Positions 63,399 to 64,000 of a stretch of 64,000 bases of DNA are shown here, piece by piece (positions within the stretch are counted from its first letter, which is position 1; each line of letters begins with the position of its first letter). The stretch covers positions 806,001 through 870,000 of the forward strand of contig NZ_RCWL01000001.1 of assembly GCF_003991195.1 (NCBI RefSeq). The letters are read 5' to 3'. This DNA comes from Gynurincola endophyticus (lineage in GTDB: Bacteria > Bacteroidota > Bacteroidia > Chitinophagales > Chitinophagaceae). A model generated the notes under the pieces. The model worked only from the letters and a program-made list of their open reading frames with translations. It was not told the DNA's origin and did no database searches. Position numbers and translations under genes: made by a program.

Positions 63399-64000
63399 AT
63401 GCCAGAACAACAAAACATAGAGTACAAAAGTGCTTGGCACGATGATTATCTTAAATGGGTATGTGGTTTTGCAAATGCTCAGGGAGGCATAATCTTTATA
63501 GGTAAAGATGATAATGGAAGAAGTTTAGGTATCCTCGAATTTAAACGATTGATGGATGATATTCCTAACAAGATCCGAAACTCAATGGGCATTACTGTCG
63601 AAGTTAATTTACATGAAGAAAATGGGAAGTTTTTCATAGAAATAATTATATATCCTTACTCTGTTCCCATATCACTAAGAGGTAGATATTATTACCGAAG
63701 TGGAAGTACAAAACAGGAATTAACTGGAGCTGCTCTTAACGAATTCTTATTGAAGAAATCGGGTAAAACCTGGGATGATGTTATAGAGTCACGTGCAGAT
63801 TTTACAGATATTGATGAGAACGTATTTAATTCTTTCATTGCTATATCCAGAGAGTATGGTCGACTACCGGAAACAGTTGGATTAACCATACCTGAAATTA
63901 TGGAAAAACTACGTCTTGTAGAGAATGGGCAACCTAAACGGGCTGCCATAGTACTTTTTGGTAAAGACCCGGGAAAGTTTTACCCTAATATGTTTGTCAA
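63399..64000 (+). CDS. AlbA_2-domain (Schlafen-like AAA_4) DNA-binding protein, N-terminal fragment
   Basis: The first 200 codons of a gene cut by the right edge. The N-terminus IEYKSAWHDDYLKWVCGFAN, AQGGIIFIGKDDNGRSLG and YPYSVPISLRGRYYYRSGST are the AlbA_2 (formerly AAA_4) pattern, found in predicted helicase-like transcriptional regulators. The later part (FIAISREYGRLPETVGLTIP) fits the downstream RecG-like C-terminal extension of this family. All codons are standard. The C-terminus is unknown. Confidence 0.85.
   Translation, partial: MPEQQNIEYKSAWHDDYLKWVCGFANAQGGIIFIGKDDNGRSLGILEFKRLMDDIPNKIRNSMGITVEVNLHEENGKFFIEIIIYPYSVPISLRGRYYYRSGSTKQELTGAALNEFLLKKSGKTWDDVIESRADFTDIDENVFNSFIAISREYGRLPETVGLTIPEIMEKLRLVENGQPKRAAIVLFGKDPGKFYPNMFV

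Noticed and set aside
1-64000. Whole genome uses code 4 (UGA = Trp)
   Set aside because: All Trp in about 45 other genes are TGG, and at least the kinase at 49967 most likely stops at TGA. A uniform code change would spread TGA into most genes.

Overview
Organism and evidence. The window is bacterial chromosome from a Bacteroidota member, most likely a Chitinophagaceae-like soil or aquatic species. This rests on SprA (the giant gliding/type IX secretion protein), a SusC/SusD pair, a TonB receptor with an STN domain next to a DUF4249 lipoprotein, a subtilase with a C-terminal type IX sorting domain, DUF1573 and DUF4105 proteins, and promoters of the TAnnTTTG type placed directly at start codons. 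Genes are dense and mostly bounded by perfect hairpins with U tracts.

Layout. 1-2.5 kb: GNAT fragment, trans-sulfuration enzyme, fabH. 2.7-11.2 kb: ruvA, sprA (7.2 kb), a small outer-membrane barrel. 11.3-14.5 kb: reverse-strand run of a small secreted protein, an SDR, an alpha/beta hydrolase and DUF4105. 14.6-20.9 kb: guaB, dprA, an OmpA/TPR/PD40 protein, queE, folD. 21.3-26.0 kb: SusC/SusD. 26.2-28.9 kb: a two-gene operon interrupted only by UGA codons. 28.9-36.5 kb: DUF3467, radC, a tiny membrane protein, prs, rplY, pth, FAH hydrolase, a fused E1 dehydrogenase, a domesticated IS1595-like protein. 36.5-41.3 kb: T9SS subtilase and a decayed rmuC. 41.3-48.3 kb: TonB receptor/DUF4249/large secreted protein operon. 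48.4-51.0 kb: GH109-type oxidoreductase facing a NahK-like kinase. 51.1-57.1 kb: M28 peptidase, XRE regulator plus membrane protein, DUF4143 ATPase, UDG-like protein, broken RelE-like toxin, tRNA-Met. 57.2-64 kb: secreted protein with an HGNE motif, aminotransferase, SET-domain protein, two DUF1573 proteins, a second fused E1, start of an AlbA_2-domain protein.

Main discovery. Two overlapping genes (26184-26966 and 26966-28906) are continuous reading frames of 261 and 647 codons that contain 22 in-frame TGA codons but no TAA, no TAG and no frameshift. They end in TAA and TAG, with a TAATG overlap. dprA (16172-17299) shows the same pattern with two internal TGAs. The first TGA of the operon lies inside a signal peptide. 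Every other long gene in the window uses TGG only, and TGA is the annotated stop of only three genes. A genuine pseudogene nearby (rmuC, 40.1-41.3 kb) looks quite different: frameshifts, deletions, TAA and TAG. The simplest reading is that UGA is decoded as an amino acid, probably Trp, in a restricted set of genes. dprA acts in DNA uptake and the second operon gene appears to carry a ComEA-like helix-hairpin-helix N-terminus, so this could be a UGA-gated gene set. The alternative is a very early, unevenly distributed codon reassignment. Neither can be settled from this window.
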